Origin: DASZHJ01 sp963735465
GTDB lineage: Bacteria > Pseudomonadota > Alphaproteobacteria > ATCC43930 > CGMCC-115725
Assembly (NCBI GenBank): GCA_963735465.1
Contig: CAVTLA010000001.1
Location: 1,860,001 to 1,924,000 of the forward strand
Direction: 5' to 3'
Length of the DNA: 64,000 nucleotides
A model generated the notes under the pieces. That model worked only from the letters and a program-made list of their open reading frames with translations, was not told the DNA's origin and did no database searches. Every line of letters starts with the position of its first letter. The stretch's first letter is position 1. Below are positions 18,341 through 27,625 of this stretch, piece by piece. A program made the position numbers and the translations under genes.

Positions 18341-18664
18341 ATGACGGAGCATCGCGGCGCGCCACCATCGGGCGGCGGTCAGCAGATCCTGCCGGAGCTG
18401 CTGCGCCTGCGCGACAGCATCGACAACATCGACGCCGCGCTCATCCATCTGCTGGCGGAGCGCTTCAAGTGCACGCAGGAGGTGGGCCGACTCAAGGCGA
18501 CCCATCGCCTGCCGCCCGCCGACCCCGCCCGCGAGGCGACGCAGATCGCGCGCCTGCGCAAGCTCGCGGAAAGCGCCAAGCTCGATCCCGAGTTCGCGGA
18601 AAAGTTTCTCGCCTTCATCGTCAAGGAAGTGATCCGCCACCACGAGGCGATCGCGCGGGCGTAG
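18341..18664 (+). CDS. Chorismate mutase, AroQ class
   Basis: 107-residue all-helical chorismate mutase converting chorismate to prephenate. The AroQ pattern is clear: LRDSIDNIDAALIHLLAERF, then VGRLKA and REATQIARLRKLAE, ending in FIVKEVIRHHE. Monofunctional, cytoplasmic (no signal peptide). The gene is 100 bases after the ligase gene, too far to be sure of a shared operon, and ends 20 bases before a palindromic repeat separating it from convergent smpB. Confidence 0.87.
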   Translation: MTEHRGAPPSGGGQQILPELLRLRDSIDNIDAALIHLLAERFKCTQEVGRLKATHRLPPADPAREATQIARLRKLAESAKLDPEFAEKFLAFIVKEVIRHHEAIARA

Positions 18665-18683
18665 AGACCTGCAGAACCATCCT

Positions 18684-18800
18684 GCGTCCTTCGAGACGCG
18701 CGCTAACGCGCGCTCCTCAGGATGAGGTGGGTTTGGTGAGGGCATAAAGAAAACCTCCTCATCCTGAGGAGGCCGCGACAGCGGCCGTCTCGAAGGACGC
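18684..18800. repeat. Long palindromic intergenic repeat, copy 1
   Basis: Outer arms GCGTCCTTCGAGACG (18684-18698) and its complement (18786-18800), inner arms CCTCAGGATGAGG (18715-18727) and CCTCATCCTGAGG (18757-18769), with short secondary hairpins (GCGCGC and GCCGCGACAGCGGC) in each arm. Total 117 bases, filling the gap between convergent chorismate mutase and smpB. Similar to copy 2 at 24995-25102. Likely a dispersed repeat able to act as a bidirectional terminator. Confidence 0.85.
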
Positions 18801-18843
18801 ACCACAGCCGATCCAGATCCAACGAGTATCGATCCTCGCCGTT

Positions 18844-19308
18844 CTACGCGTTCCTTGCCCGCAGGATCCGCCCCTTGTCGCGTTTCCAGTCGCGCTCCTT
18901 CTCCGCCGCGCGCTTGTCGGCCTTGCGCTTGCCCTTGGCGAGGCCGAGCTCGATCTTGGCGATGCCGCGGTCGCTGAAGTAGAGGCCGAGGGGAATGAGC
19001 GTCATGCCGTCACGCGTGACCGCGCCCATGAGCTTGTTGAGCTCCTTGCGGCGCACCAGCAGCTTGCGCGGCCGGCGCGGATCGTGGTTCACCCGCGCCG
19101 AGGGATATTGCGGAATGTTGGCGTTCATCAGGTAGAGCTCGCCTTCGCGCTCGGCGGCGTAGGACTCATTGATGCTGACGCCGCCCTTGCGCAGCACCTT
19201 GACCTCGGTGCCGGCAAGCACCAGCCCCGCCTCGAGCGTCTCCTCGATCAGGTAGTCGTGGCGGGCCCGGCGGTTCTGCGCGATGAAGCGATCGGTGGAG
19301 CGTGTCAT
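18844..19308 (-). CDS. smpB: SsrA-binding protein
   Basis: tmRNA partner in trans-translation. 154 residues with AQNRRARHDYLIEETLEAGLVL at the N-terminus, GTEVKVLRKGGVSINESYA, and the basic disordered C-terminal tail (GLAKGKRKADKRAAEKERDWKRD) that enters the empty mRNA channel. Four bases after dapA, the usual alphaproteobacterial pairing. Confidence 0.96.
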   Translation of the reverse strand: MTRSTDRFIAQNRRARHDYLIEETLEAGLVLAGTEVKVLRKGGVSINESYAAEREGELYLMNANIPQYPSARVNHDPRRPRKLLVRRKELNKLMGAVTRDGMTLIPLGLYFSDRGIAKIELGLAKGKRKADKRAAEKERDWKRDKGRILRARNA

Positions 19309-19312
19309 CCCG

Positions 19313-20188
19313 TCAATTCAGGACGCCCGCGTGGCGCATGGCGCGGCGCACCTGCTCCTGGGTCTCCGGCATCGGCGCGACCAGGGGGAGACGCACCTCG
19401 GCGGTGCTCTTGCCCAGGAGCGAGACCGCGAACTTCACCGGGCCGGGGCTGGTCTCGGCGAAGAGCGCGTCGTTGAGGGGCAGCAGACGCTGGTTGATCT
19501 GCATGGCGTGCTGCACCTCGCCCTTCTCCCAGGACTCGTGCATGTCGGCGCAGGCGCGGGGTGCCACATTGGCGGTGACGGAAATGCAGCCGTGGCCGCC
19601 CTGGACGCGGAAGGCGAGCGCGGTGTGATCCTCGCCGGACAGCATGCAGAATTTCGTGCCGATCACCTCGCGGGTGCGCAGCGGCCGCGCCAGGTCGTTG
19701 GTGGCGTCCTTGACGCCGACGATGTTCGGGAGCTGGGCGAGCCGCGCCATGGTGGCGACGCTCATGTCGACGGCGGTGCGGCCGGGGATGTTGTAGATCA
19801 CGATCGGCAGGTCGACGGCGTCGTGGATCGCCTTGAAGTGCTGGTAGAGCCCTTCCTGGGTCGGCTTGTTGTAATAGGGGTTGACGATCAGCGCCGCGTC
19901 GGCGCCCGCCGCCTTGGCGTGGCGCGTCAGGTCGATCGCCTCGTCGGTGGAATTGGAGCCGGTGCCGGCGATGACCGGCGCCCGCCCACGGGCCGCCTCG
20001 ACGCAGAGCTCGACCACGCGCTTGTGCTCGTCATGGCTCAGGGTCGGCGATTCGCCGGTGGTGCCGCAGGGCACCAGGCCGCGGGTGCCTTCCTTGAGCT
20101 GCCACTCGACGAATTCCTGGAATCCCTTCGCGTCCACGGCGCCATTCCGGAACGGGGTAACGAGGGCGACGATAGAGCCCTTGAACAT
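19313..20188 (-). CDS. dapA: 4-hydroxy-tetrahydrodipicolinate synthase
   Basis: First committed step of lysine/diaminopimelate synthesis, condensing pyruvate with aspartate semialdehyde. 291 residues. Signature CGTTGESPTLSHDEH near residue 42, catalytic Tyr in IVNPYYNKPTQEG, and Schiff-base Lys in GVKDATNDLARP near residue 161. The start follows from GGAGGATT upstream of ATG at 20188. Confidence 0.94.
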   Translation of the reverse strand: MFKGSIVALVTPFRNGAVDAKGFQEFVEWQLKEGTRGLVPCGTTGESPTLSHDEHKRVVELCVEAARGRAPVIAGTGSNSTDEAIDLTRHAKAAGADAALIVNPYYNKPTQEGLYQHFKAIHDAVDLPIVIYNIPGRTAVDMSVATMARLAQLPNIVGVKDATNDLARPLRTREVIGTKFCMLSGEDHTALAFRVQGGHGCISVTANVAPRACADMHESWEKGEVQHAMQINQRLLPLNDALFAETSPGPVKFAVSLLGKSTAEVRLPLVAPMPETQEQVRRAMRHAGVLN

Positions 20189-20426
20189 GGGGAATCCTCC
20201 CTGGTCGAGTTGGATGGGACCGGTGGCTGACCATATCCCCCCGGGCTGGCGGCGGCAACCGGCGGCGCTTTTTTTACCAGTCCTTCACCGTCTTCAGGCA
20301 TGAATAGGCCGCCGTTGGCTCGGCGCCGGAGCCAGCGAGGCGGCGGCGCTTCTTGTTTCCGGCCGGGCCGCGGCTAGAATGCGGCGCGGCCTCTGTTTTC
20401 ATCCGCCGCGGGCAGCCCGGAGAGGC

Positions 20427-22385
20427 ATGGTGGTGAGACCGCTCTTTCGCGCGATCCTGTTGATCGCGCTCTGTCTAGTGCCGACGCTCCAGGCCGGGGC
20501 GAGCGTGCTCAGCGAGCCGGACCGGCAGGCCTATCGCGCCGCCTTCGCGGCCGTCCGCAACAACGACTGGTCCGGCGCCCAAGCGAAGGCGAGCCAGGCG
20601 AAGGATCCCCTCCTCGCCAAGGTGGTCCGCTTCTACGACCTGACCCGGGCCAATCCCGGCGTCCGCTTCGCGGACATCACCGCCTTCATCACCCAGAACC
20701 CGGACTGGCCGAGCCAGGCCACCCTGCGCCAGCGCGCCGAGGAGGCGATCGCCACCGTCGGCGACGAGGAACTCTCCCTCTGGTTCGAGCGCTTCCCGCC
20801 GACGACGCCTTTCGCGCGCCTGCGCGAGGCGGACATGCGCCTCTCCCACGGCGACGCCGCCCACGCCGCCGAGGAGATCCGCCAGGTCTGGATATCCGGC
20901 GACTTCGGCCCCTTCGACGAGAAGAGCGTGCTGCAGAAATACGGCAGTACCATCCGCCGCGAGGACAACGTGAAGCGCCTCGACCGGCTGATCTGGGAGG
21001 GTCACGACGACGCCGCCAAACGCATGCTGACGCGGGTCGATACCGGCCACCGAACCGTCGCCGAGGCGCGCCTCGCGCTCTCTCACATGGCGGGAAACGC
21101 CGACCGGCTGGTGGCGCGGGTGCCGCGCGAGCTGCAGAGCGATCCCGGCCTGCTGTTCGAGCGCATGCGCTGGCGCCGCCGCAAGGAGATGTACGACGGC
21201 GCCATCGACATTCTCGATCACGCGCCCAAGGACCTCGTCCGCCCGCAGGCGTGGTGGGGCGAGCGCGAGCTGCTGGTGCGCCATGCGCTGCAGAACGGCG
21301 ACATCTCGCTGGCCTATCGCCTCGCCTCCCGGCACAGCCTCACGACCGGCGTCGGGTTTGCCGACGGCGAGTTCCTCGCCGGCTGGGTGGCGCTCCGCTT
21401 CCTGCGCGACTATCAGACCGGCTACAACCACTTCGTCCGGCTCTATGGCGAGGTGACGCGTCCCGTCAGCCTGGCACGCGGCGCCTATTGGGCCGGCCGC
21501 GCCGCCGAGATCCAGGGTTACAAGGAGCTGGCCGCCAGCTGGTACGTCACCGCCGCCAAGCATCTCGCCACATACTACGGCCAGCTCGCCGCCGCCAAGG
21601 TCGGCAGCGACGGCAAGGCCGCCATCATCGAGGACCCGCAGCCGACGCCGGCGGAGATCGCCGCCTTCGACAAGCAGGAGCTGGTCCGCATCGCCCGCGC
21701 CCTCGCCGAGGCGGACGCCGGCGAATTCGCCAAGCCGTTCATCCTCAAGCTCAGCGATCTCGCGAAGACGCCGGGCGATCACGCTCTTGTGGCCACGCTG
21801 GCGGAGCAGATCGACCGCCCGGACCTCGCGGTCTCCGTGGCGAAGCGCGCGAGTTACCAGGGCGTGACCCTGCTGGCGGAAGGCTATCCCATCGCCGAGA
21901 TGCCAGACGGCGGCACCGTCGAGCGGCCCCTGGTATTGGCGATGACGCGCCAGGAAAGCGGCTTCGACCAGTCGGCGGTGAGCCGTGCCGGGGCACTGGG
22001 CATGATGCAGCTCATGCCGGCCACCGCGAAGAACCTCGCCAAGACCCTGGAGATGCCGTTCTCCCAGCATCGGCTCCTCAGCGACCGCCGCTACAACATC
22101 ATCCTCGGCCGCGCCTACCTCAAGGGATTGATCGACCGCTACAACGGCTCCTACGTTCTGGCGGTCGCCGCCTACAACGCCGGCCCCGCCCGGGTCAGCC
22201 AATGGGTGCACGACCTCGGCGACCCCCGCGCCAAGGAGACTGACGTCATCGACTGGGTCGAATCGATCCCCTTCGGCGAGACCCGGACCTACGTGCAGCG
22301 CGTGCTGGAGAACCTCCAGGTCTACCGTCTGCGCCTCGGCGACCGCGCACTGGCCTTCTCGCTTCCGACCGACCTCAAGCGGTAA
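20427..22385 (+). CDS. slt: Soluble lytic murein transglycosylase
   Basis: Periplasmic peptidoglycan-cleaving enzyme, 652 residues. The start at 20427 follows GGAGAGG and gives a Sec signal peptide (VVRPLFRAILLIALCLVPTLQAGAS). The central part is the alpha-helical superhelix of Slt70-type proteins. The C-terminal catalytic domain has Glu510 in TRQESGFD, then SRAGALGMMQLMPATAK and VAAYNAGPARVSQW, the family 1 pattern. Usual length for the family. Confidence 0.92.
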   Translation: MVVRPLFRAILLIALCLVPTLQAGASVLSEPDRQAYRAAFAAVRNNDWSGAQAKASQAKDPLLAKVVRFYDLTRANPGVRFADITAFITQNPDWPSQATLRQRAEEAIATVGDEELSLWFERFPPTTPFARLREADMRLSHGDAAHAAEEIRQVWISGDFGPFDEKSVLQKYGSTIRREDNVKRLDRLIWEGHDDAAKRMLTRVDTGHRTVAEARLALSHMAGNADRLVARVPRELQSDPGLLFERMRWRRRKEMYDGAIDILDHAPKDLVRPQAWWGERELLVRHALQNGDISLAYRLASRHSLTTGVGFADGEFLAGWVALRFLRDYQTGYNHFVRLYGEVTRPVSLARGAYWAGRAAEIQGYKELAASWYVTAAKHLATYYGQLAAAKVGSDGKAAIIEDPQPTPAEIAAFDKQELVRIARALAEADAGEFAKPFILKLSDLAKTPGDHALVATLAEQIDRPDLAVSVAKRASYQGVTLLAEGYPIAEMPDGGTVERPLVLAMTRQESGFDQSAVSRAGALGMMQLMPATAKNLAKTLEMPFSQHRLLSDRRYNIILGRAYLKGLIDRYNGSYVLAVAAYNAGPARVSQWVHDLGDPRAKETDVIDWVESIPFGETRTYVQRVLENLQVYRLRLGDRALAFSLPTDLKR

Positions 22386-22433
22386 GCTCCTTCCGCCGGC
22401 GCCTTCCCGCGCCCGCGCGAGGAGGAGACCCGC

Positions 22434-23120
22434 ATGCCGTCATCAGCGCTCGCCCGCACTACCGCCTGCGTCTTCGACGCTTATGGCACGCTCTTCGACA
22501 TTCTCTCGGCCACCAACCGCTGCCGCGACGTGCTCGGCGACAAAGCGCCGGCGCTGGGCGCGCTCTGGCGCACGCGTCAGCTCGAGTACAGCTGGCTCCG
22601 AAGCCTGATGGGCGCGCACGCGGATTTCTGGCAGGTGACTGGGGAGTCTCTCGACTACGCCATGGCGAGCCTCGGGGTCGAAAACCCGGCCCTGCGGGAA
22701 CGGTTGATGCAACTGTTCCGCAACATCGAGGCTTATCCCGACGCGCGCCGCGTGCTCGAGGCGCTGAAGCGCGCCAAGCGTCCGGCGGCGATCCTCTCCA
22801 ACGGCACGCCTGACATGCTCGAGGCGGCGGTGGGGAGCGCGGGCATCGGGGAGCTACTCGATCACGTGCTCTCGATCGAGGAGGCCGGCATCTACAAGCC
22901 CGATCGCCGCGTCTACGAGCTGGTCCCCCGCCGCCTCGGCCTGCCGGCGGAGCGCATCTGCTTCGTCTCCTCGAACGGCTGGGATGCCGCCGGCGCCGCG
23001 CATTTCGGCTTCCAGGCCGTCTGGGCCAATCGCGGCGGGCTGCCGCGGGAGCGGCTGCCGGGAAATCTCGCCGCCGAGATCCCGAACCTCGACGCCCTCG
23101 CGAGCCTCCTTGGTCTCTGA
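22434..23120 (+). CDS. Haloacid dehalogenase, type II (L-2-haloacid dehalogenase-like)
   Basis: 228-residue HAD hydrolase. Nucleophile Asp15 in FDAYGTLFD, motif II SNG about residue 121, catalytic Lys in IYKPDRRVYELV and the type II dehalogenase block SSNGWDAAGAAHFGF. These are the marks of L-2-haloacid dehalogenases, which invert configuration while releasing halide; the natural substrate here may be another small acid. The stop overlaps the next start by one base, giving an operon with an alpha/beta hydrolase and threonine dehydratase-like enzyme. Confidence 0.83.
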   Translation: MPSSALARTTACVFDAYGTLFDILSATNRCRDVLGDKAPALGALWRTRQLEYSWLRSLMGAHADFWQVTGESLDYAMASLGVENPALRERLMQLFRNIEAYPDARRVLEALKRAKRPAAILSNGTPDMLEAAVGSAGIGELLDHVLSIEEAGIYKPDRRVYELVPRRLGLPAERICFVSSNGWDAAGAAHFGFQAVWANRGGLPRERLPGNLAAEIPNLDALASLLGL

Positions 23121-23977
23121 TGGCCGCCTACCGCGAGATCGAGTACCTGACCCAGGACGGGCTCCGGCTCTATTGCCGCGATTACGGCGACGCGCTCTCG
23201 CCGCGGACGCCGGTGCTGTGCCTCAGCGGCCTGGTGCGCAACAGCGCCGACTTCGACGGGCTGGCAACACGGCTGATGCGGGAGCGCCGGGTGCTGTGCC
23301 CGGACTATCGCGGCCGCGGCCGCTCGGCCTACGATCCGGACTGGTCGCACTACGAGCCGCGCACCTACATCAACGACATCCTGCATCTGGTGACGATGGC
23401 CGGCGTCTCCCGCGCGGTGATCGTCGGCACGTCGCTGGGCGGGCTGCTGGCGACCGCGCTCGCGACCTTGCGCCCGACCTTGGCCGCCGCCGTCGTGCTC
23501 AACGACATCGGTCCCGAGATCGCGAGCGGCGGCCTCGACCGGATCACCGCCTATGTCGGCACCGACCACCCGCAGCCGGATTGGGACAGCGCGGTGCGCT
23601 ATCTGCGCGAGCTGCTGCCGCGCCTCGCGCCCACGCAGGATGACGCCTGGTGGCGCCAGTTCGCCGAGGCGACCTACCGCAAGGGCGCCGACGGGATCCT
23701 GCATTTCGACTGGGATACCGCGGTGGCGAAGCCGCTCGCGCGCCAGCAGCAGGATCTGGTGCCGGATCTCTGGGCGCTTTACCGTGGGCTCCGCCGCATC
23801 CCGGTCCTCGCCCTTCGCGGCGCGCTGTCCGACATTCTCTCCGAGGAGGCGTTCCGCCGCATGGCGCTTGAAAAGCCGGATCTGGTCTGCGTAACTGTGC
23901 CCGACGTCGGGCACACCCCCTCGCTCGGCGAGCCAACATCCATCGCGGCCCTCGATGCCTTCCTCAGCCATCTCTGA
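23120..23977 (+). CDS. Alpha/beta hydrolase
   Basis: 285-residue alpha/beta fold hydrolase. Nucleophile in GTSLGGLLAT about residue 98, oxyanion region CLSGLVRNSADF, acid probably in the LALRGALSDILSEE segment, and catalytic His in PDVGHTPSLGEP near the C-terminus. No signal peptide. Substrate not recognisable. It overlaps the neighbours at both ends (1 and 23 bases). Confidence 0.82.
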   Translation: MAAYREIEYLTQDGLRLYCRDYGDALSPRTPVLCLSGLVRNSADFDGLATRLMRERRVLCPDYRGRGRSAYDPDWSHYEPRTYINDILHLVTMAGVSRAVIVGTSLGGLLATALATLRPTLAAAVVLNDIGPEIASGGLDRITAYVGTDHPQPDWDSAVRYLRELLPRLAPTQDDAWWRQFAEATYRKGADGILHFDWDTAVAKPLARQQQDLVPDLWALYRGLRRIPVLALRGALSDILSEEAFRRMALEKPDLVCVTVPDVGHTPSLGEPTSIAALDAFLSHL

Positions 23978-24962
23978 CGCCGACCGCCCGCTTCCCACCA
24001 TCGACGACATCCGCGCCGCCGCCGAGCGCATCAAAGGCAAGGCGGTGCTGACGCCGCTGCTGGAATCGCCGCCGCTCAATGCGCGGCTGGGCGGGCGCCT
24101 GCTGGTGAAGGCGGAAGCGCTGCAGCGCACGGGATCGTTCAAGTTCCGCGGCGCCTACAACACCCTGGTCCAGTTCGACGAGCGCCAGCGGCGTGGCGGT
24201 GTCGTGACATATTCCTCCGGCAATCACGCCCAAGGCATCGCGGCCGCGGCGCAGATGCTGGGCATTCCCGCCACCATCGTCATGCCGGCGGATGCGCCCC
24301 AGATCAAGATCGCCAACACCAAGGGCTACGGCGCCGAGGTCGTACTCTACGACCGCTACAAGGAAAGCCGCGAGGACGTCGGCGCCAAGATCGCCCGCGA
24401 GCGCGGCGCCACCATCGTCGCGCCCTATGACGAGCCCCAGGTGATCGCCGGCCAGGGAACCGCGGGCCTGGAGATCGCGGCGCAGGCGAAGGCGCTGGGC
24501 GCCACCCTCGACGCGGTCATCACCTGCTGCGGCGGCGGCGGATTGACCGCCGGCATCGCGCTCGCGATCAGCGCCGAGTGCCCGGGCACGCCGGTCTACA
24601 CCGCCGAGCCCGAGGGCTTCGACGACACCCGCCGCTCCCTGGCAGCAGGCGAGCGCCAGAGCAACGACCCCGCCGCGCGCTCGATCTGCGACGCCCTGCT
24701 GGCGCCGACGCCGGGCGTCCTCACCTTCGCCATCAACAAGCGCCTTCTCAAAGGCGGCTTCGCCGTCAGCGACGTCGAGGTGCGCCGCGCCATGGCGACA
24801 GCGTTCAACGACTTGAAGCTGGTGGTTGAGCCCGGCGGCGCCGCGGCGCTGGCCGTCGTGCTCTCGGGCAAGTTCCCCCTCGCCGGCAAGACGGTGGCAG
24901 TCACCGCGTCCGGCGGCAACGTCGACCGCGAGACGTTCGCGGCGGCGCTGGCGCAGGGCTAA
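23955..24962 (+). CDS. Threonine/serine dehydratase-like PLP enzyme
   Basis: Fold type II PLP enzyme, 335 residues, catalytic-domain only (no ACT regulatory domain), so like catabolic threonine dehydratase or serine racemase rather than IlvA. PLP-lysine is Lys63 in GSFKFRGAYN; the phosphate loop is CCGGGGLTAGIA near residue 185; SSGNHAQGIA binds the substrate carboxylate. Predicted product: 2-oxobutyrate or pyruvate plus ammonia. Confidence 0.87.
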   Translation: MPSSAISDADRPLPTIDDIRAAAERIKGKAVLTPLLESPPLNARLGGRLLVKAEALQRTGSFKFRGAYNTLVQFDERQRRGGVVTYSSGNHAQGIAAAAQMLGIPATIVMPADAPQIKIANTKGYGAEVVLYDRYKESREDVGAKIARERGATIVAPYDEPQVIAGQGTAGLEIAAQAKALGATLDAVITCCGGGGLTAGIALAISAECPGTPVYTAEPEGFDDTRRSLAAGERQSNDPAARSICDALLAPTPGVLTFAINKRLLKGGFAVSDVEVRRAMATAFNDLKLVVEPGGAAALAVVLSGKFPLAGKTVAVTASGGNVDRETFAAALAQG

Positions 24963-24994
24963 GCGGCATTCCGATGACGCTGGATGGATGGCGT

Positions 24995-25102
24995 GCGTCC
25001 TTCGACGCGCTCCCTGCGGTCGCTTGCTCAGGATGAGGCGATTTTCTTGGAACCATCTCCCATCTCCCTCATCCTGAGCAAGCGAAGCGCGCCGAAGGAC
25101 GC
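24995..25102. repeat. Long palindromic intergenic repeat, copy 2
   Basis: Outer arms GCGTCCTTCG (24995-25004) and CGAAGGACGC (25093-25102); inner arms GCTTGCTCAGGATGAG (25022-25037) and its complement (25068-25083). The cores match copy 1 (GCGTCCTTCG and CTCAGGATGAG shared). As with copy 1 it fills the space between two convergent genes. Confidence 0.85.
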
Positions 25103-25175
25103 AAGACGCCTCCGCAGCGCGGTTGCGACCGCCTAAGCTCAACAGCCGAGGATTAGGAGTGGGAAGGCGCCAGCC

Positions 25176-25670
25176 TCAGGACGAGGCGGACACCGCTTCG
25201 GCCTGGTCGCCGTGGTCCGCCGTCGCCTTGCCGCCGGCGATCGCCGTGACGTTGCCGCGACCGGAGGGCAAGGCCAACGGCAGCGTCGCCTCGTCGTGGC
25301 CGATCGCATCGACGCGGCGGCTGTAGCCCTCGAACACCGCGCCCTGCTCGATGGTGAGGGAGACGTGGGTGATATCGGCAACGACCCGGGCGCCGGCGCT
25401 CAAGGTCACGGTCGCCGCGGTGAGACGGCCGGTCAGGGATCCAGCGATCAGCGCGCTCTCGGTCTCGACGGCACCGATCACCGAGCCGCCCTCGTCGATG
25501 GTGATCTTCTTGGCGACGACGTCGCCCTTCACCATGCCCGAGATATGGACCTCGCCGTCACTGAAGATGTCGCCGGTGATCTTGAGGTCGACGCTGAGGA
25601 TCGACGGCGCCGCGGGGCGCCGTGCGGAGGCCTGATTGGCCTTGTCCTTACTTGTTGCCGATCTGAACAA
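25176..25670 (-). CDS. Bactofilin family cytoskeletal protein
   Basis: Polymer-forming beta-helical scaffold used in cell-shape and wall-synthesis control. After a short N-terminal tail, PSILSVDLKITGDIFSDGEVHISG-like sequence opens the DUF583 domain (about residues 20-125), followed by repeated short glycine/valine strands and a disordered tail. The start is ambiguous: TTG at 25670 gives (M)FRSATSKDK, a typical bactofilin beginning, with GGGG seven bases upstream; a GTG at 25715 adds 15 residues. Either start overlaps the end of the M23 peptidase gene. Confidence 0.88.
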   Translation of the reverse strand: MFRSATSKDKANQASARRPAAPSILSVDLKITGDIFSDGEVHISGMVKGDVVAKKITIDEGGSVIGAVETESALIAGSLTGRLTAATVTLSAGARVVADITHVSLTIEQGAVFEGYSRRVDAIGHDEATLPLALPSGRGNVTAIAGGKATADHGDQAEAVSASS

Positions 25671-27015
25671 CGGATTTCCCCGCTTCCAGGAATTTTTCCG
25701 GGTCGAGCGTCTCACCGTCCATCACCACTTCATAATGTAGGTGCGGACCGGTGCTCCGACCAGTGCTGCCGAGCTCGCCGACCTCCTGATGGACGCCGAT
25801 TTTCTGGCCGCGCGTGACGGTGATGCGATGCAGATGGGCGTAGTGGGTGACGATGCCCATGCCGTGGTCGATTTCCACGAATTTGCCGTACTGGCTGCGT
25901 ACGCCGGCGAAGGTGACCACGCCCGGGCCGGTGCTGTAGACCGGCGAGCGGAAGACGCCGCCGAGGTCGATACCGGGATGGAAGCCTTCGCGCTTGTTGA
26001 TGGGATCGATCCGGGGCCCGAACGGGCTCTCGATCTGATAGTGGCCAAGCGGGCTCGCCAGCGGCAGGATCTTCACCAGCTTGCGCAGAGTCTCCTCGCG
26101 CTTCGCCTGCTCCTCCGGAGACAGCGTCTTGGCCTTGCCCATCGCGATGTAGGGACCGCCCTCGCCTTTCGGCGCGCCGCTGATGCGGGCAATCGCGCTT
26201 TCGACGTCGAGGCCGGTGGAGGCCACCAGCTTCTCCAGCTCGCCCAGCGCACCGCCGATGCGGCCGGTACCGGAGTTCGGTGACGCCGACGCCACCGGGC
26301 CGGTCTTGTCGGTCTTGGCCAGGCTGGCCTGGAGATCGCGCAACTTGTTCTTGAGCGCGTCGCGCTCACTGGCCAGACGCTCGCGCTCAGACGTCGCCTT
26401 CTCGCGCTCGGCGCTGATCTGATCCAGCTTCTTCTGGGTCCCGTCCAGGGTCACCTTGAACTCGCTGGCGCGGGAATTCGCCGCCTGCAGGTCCTTCTCG
26501 AGCTGGTGGACCCGGGCGACATTGCTCGCCACGTTCGTCGCCGTGTTGCTCACCTTGTCCTGGGCGTCGCCCAGGCGCTTCTGAAGCTCGTCACGCTCGG
26601 CGATGAGACGGTCCCGGGCGTCGGCGATGTCCTTGAGCTGCTGCTCCGTGGCGGACAGCGAACCCTCGAGGCTGCCGTACTGGTTGCCGATGTTGGAAAG
26701 CCGGCCTTGGGTCGCGTCAAGCTGGTTGTTGGCGCCGGCGAGCTGGCCCTGGAGCTGGACGACGAGCTGGCGAAGATCGCTGTTGGACATCTCCGCCTGC
26801 GCCATCTGCGCCTGCTTCACGGCGGCGATATTTCCGAAATGCATGTATCCGACAGTGAGATAGCCGACGCCGCCGGCGCTGAGCAGCAAGCCCGCGGCTG
26901 TCATTGCCTGCATGCGGCGCGTCAGCGTCACATGGCTCACCCGGCCCTCGGTACGAACCAGGATCTGCCGCTCGGGGAACAGGCGCTCCCCCAATTTTTT
27001 CAATCGATAAATCAT
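25648..27015 (-). CDS. Membrane-anchored M23 family peptidase with coiled coil
   Basis: Inner-membrane protein, 455 residues: cytoplasmic basic N-terminus, one membrane segment (about residues 40-60), a long coiled coil (about 75-255) rich in Glu/Gln/Lys/Ala, then a LytM domain. Zinc ligands are in GFHPGIDLGG (His-x3-Asp) and GPHLHYEV (His-x-His). The overall form resembles endopeptidases or EnvC/NlpD-like activators; because all zinc ligands are present it is probably active. It overlaps the bactofilin gene, a conserved partnership in which bactofilin localises the peptidase. Confidence 0.9.
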   Translation of the reverse strand: MIYRLKKLGERLFPERQILVRTEGRVSHVTLTRRMQAMTAAGLLLSAGGVGYLTVGYMHFGNIAAVKQAQMAQAEMSNSDLRQLVVQLQGQLAGANNQLDATQGRLSNIGNQYGSLEGSLSATEQQLKDIADARDRLIAERDELQKRLGDAQDKVSNTATNVASNVARVHQLEKDLQAANSRASEFKVTLDGTQKKLDQISAEREKATSERERLASERDALKNKLRDLQASLAKTDKTGPVASASPNSGTGRIGGALGELEKLVASTGLDVESAIARISGAPKGEGGPYIAMGKAKTLSPEEQAKREETLRKLVKILPLASPLGHYQIESPFGPRIDPINKREGFHPGIDLGGVFRSPVYSTGPGVVTFAGVRSQYGKFVEIDHGMGIVTHYAHLHRITVTRGQKIGVHQEVGELGSTGRSTGPHLHYEVVMDGETLDPEKFLEAGKSVVQIGNK

Positions 27016-27625
27016 GCCCCTTCCGCGCGAACGACCGCACGACCTAGACCAATGCCGATACCATACCGGCAACCAACTTAAAGACCGCTTGAAGCCCCCA
27101 GGGGGACAGCCAGCACCCGGCAGATCCGTTCCCAACCCTCTGGGCTTGTGATCCGTCCGCCTCTTTTGTGCGGTCCGGAAAATGCCTCACACGCCAAGGT
27201 TTGGGGCTTTTTCCCCACTGCCGTTTACCGTTAATACTCGTCACGCTACCGGCATAAGCGCCTGATTGCAAGCCGAAATTCCCGGCATCACCGATTTCAT
27301 CTCTCGTAAAGGATCGGCCGTTAACCATTCGGGGCAAATATGTGACACGGTGTTCACACCTCCCGAAAAAGGGGTAGATTGCGGTGCGGTACGGAGGCAG
27401 GCCGATGGCTTCTTCACAGCTGGCGGTTGCAACGCTCCATAGTCCCCTGACTCTGTGGGCAAATGCCCCCTCCTTGGGCGGGGAGGCAGGCGTGTGCTAC
27501 TCCCTGAGACGAGGCTGTCCACCCCGTTCGACGGGTATTCGGCAAACGACTGTTTGACTCTCCTCCCCCCACTTGTGGTATAGGTTATTCTACAGTCAAG
27601 TTAACCAGCCCGAGTCGGGGACCGG
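27016..27625. other. 610-base intergenic region between divergent genes
   Basis: No convincing gene. It holds a TTAACCAT (27321-27328, identical to a CtrA half-site), a second TTAACC at 27601-27606, and a dyad TGTGA-N8-TCACA (27341-27358) whose spacing is two bases too long for CRP. Local composition is lower in GC than the flanks around 27220-27360, as expected for promoters. Short open frames on the minus strand lack family resemblance or a good start. Confidence 0.5.

Noticed and set aside
27341..27358. CRP/FNR binding site
   Set aside because: The dyad spacing is eight bases; CRP needs six (TGTGA-N6-TCACA) and FNR needs TTGAT-N4-ATCAA.
27044..27522. Short minus-strand open frames upstream of the M23 gene
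   Set aside because: No ribosome site, no family resemblance, and composition changes along the frame.
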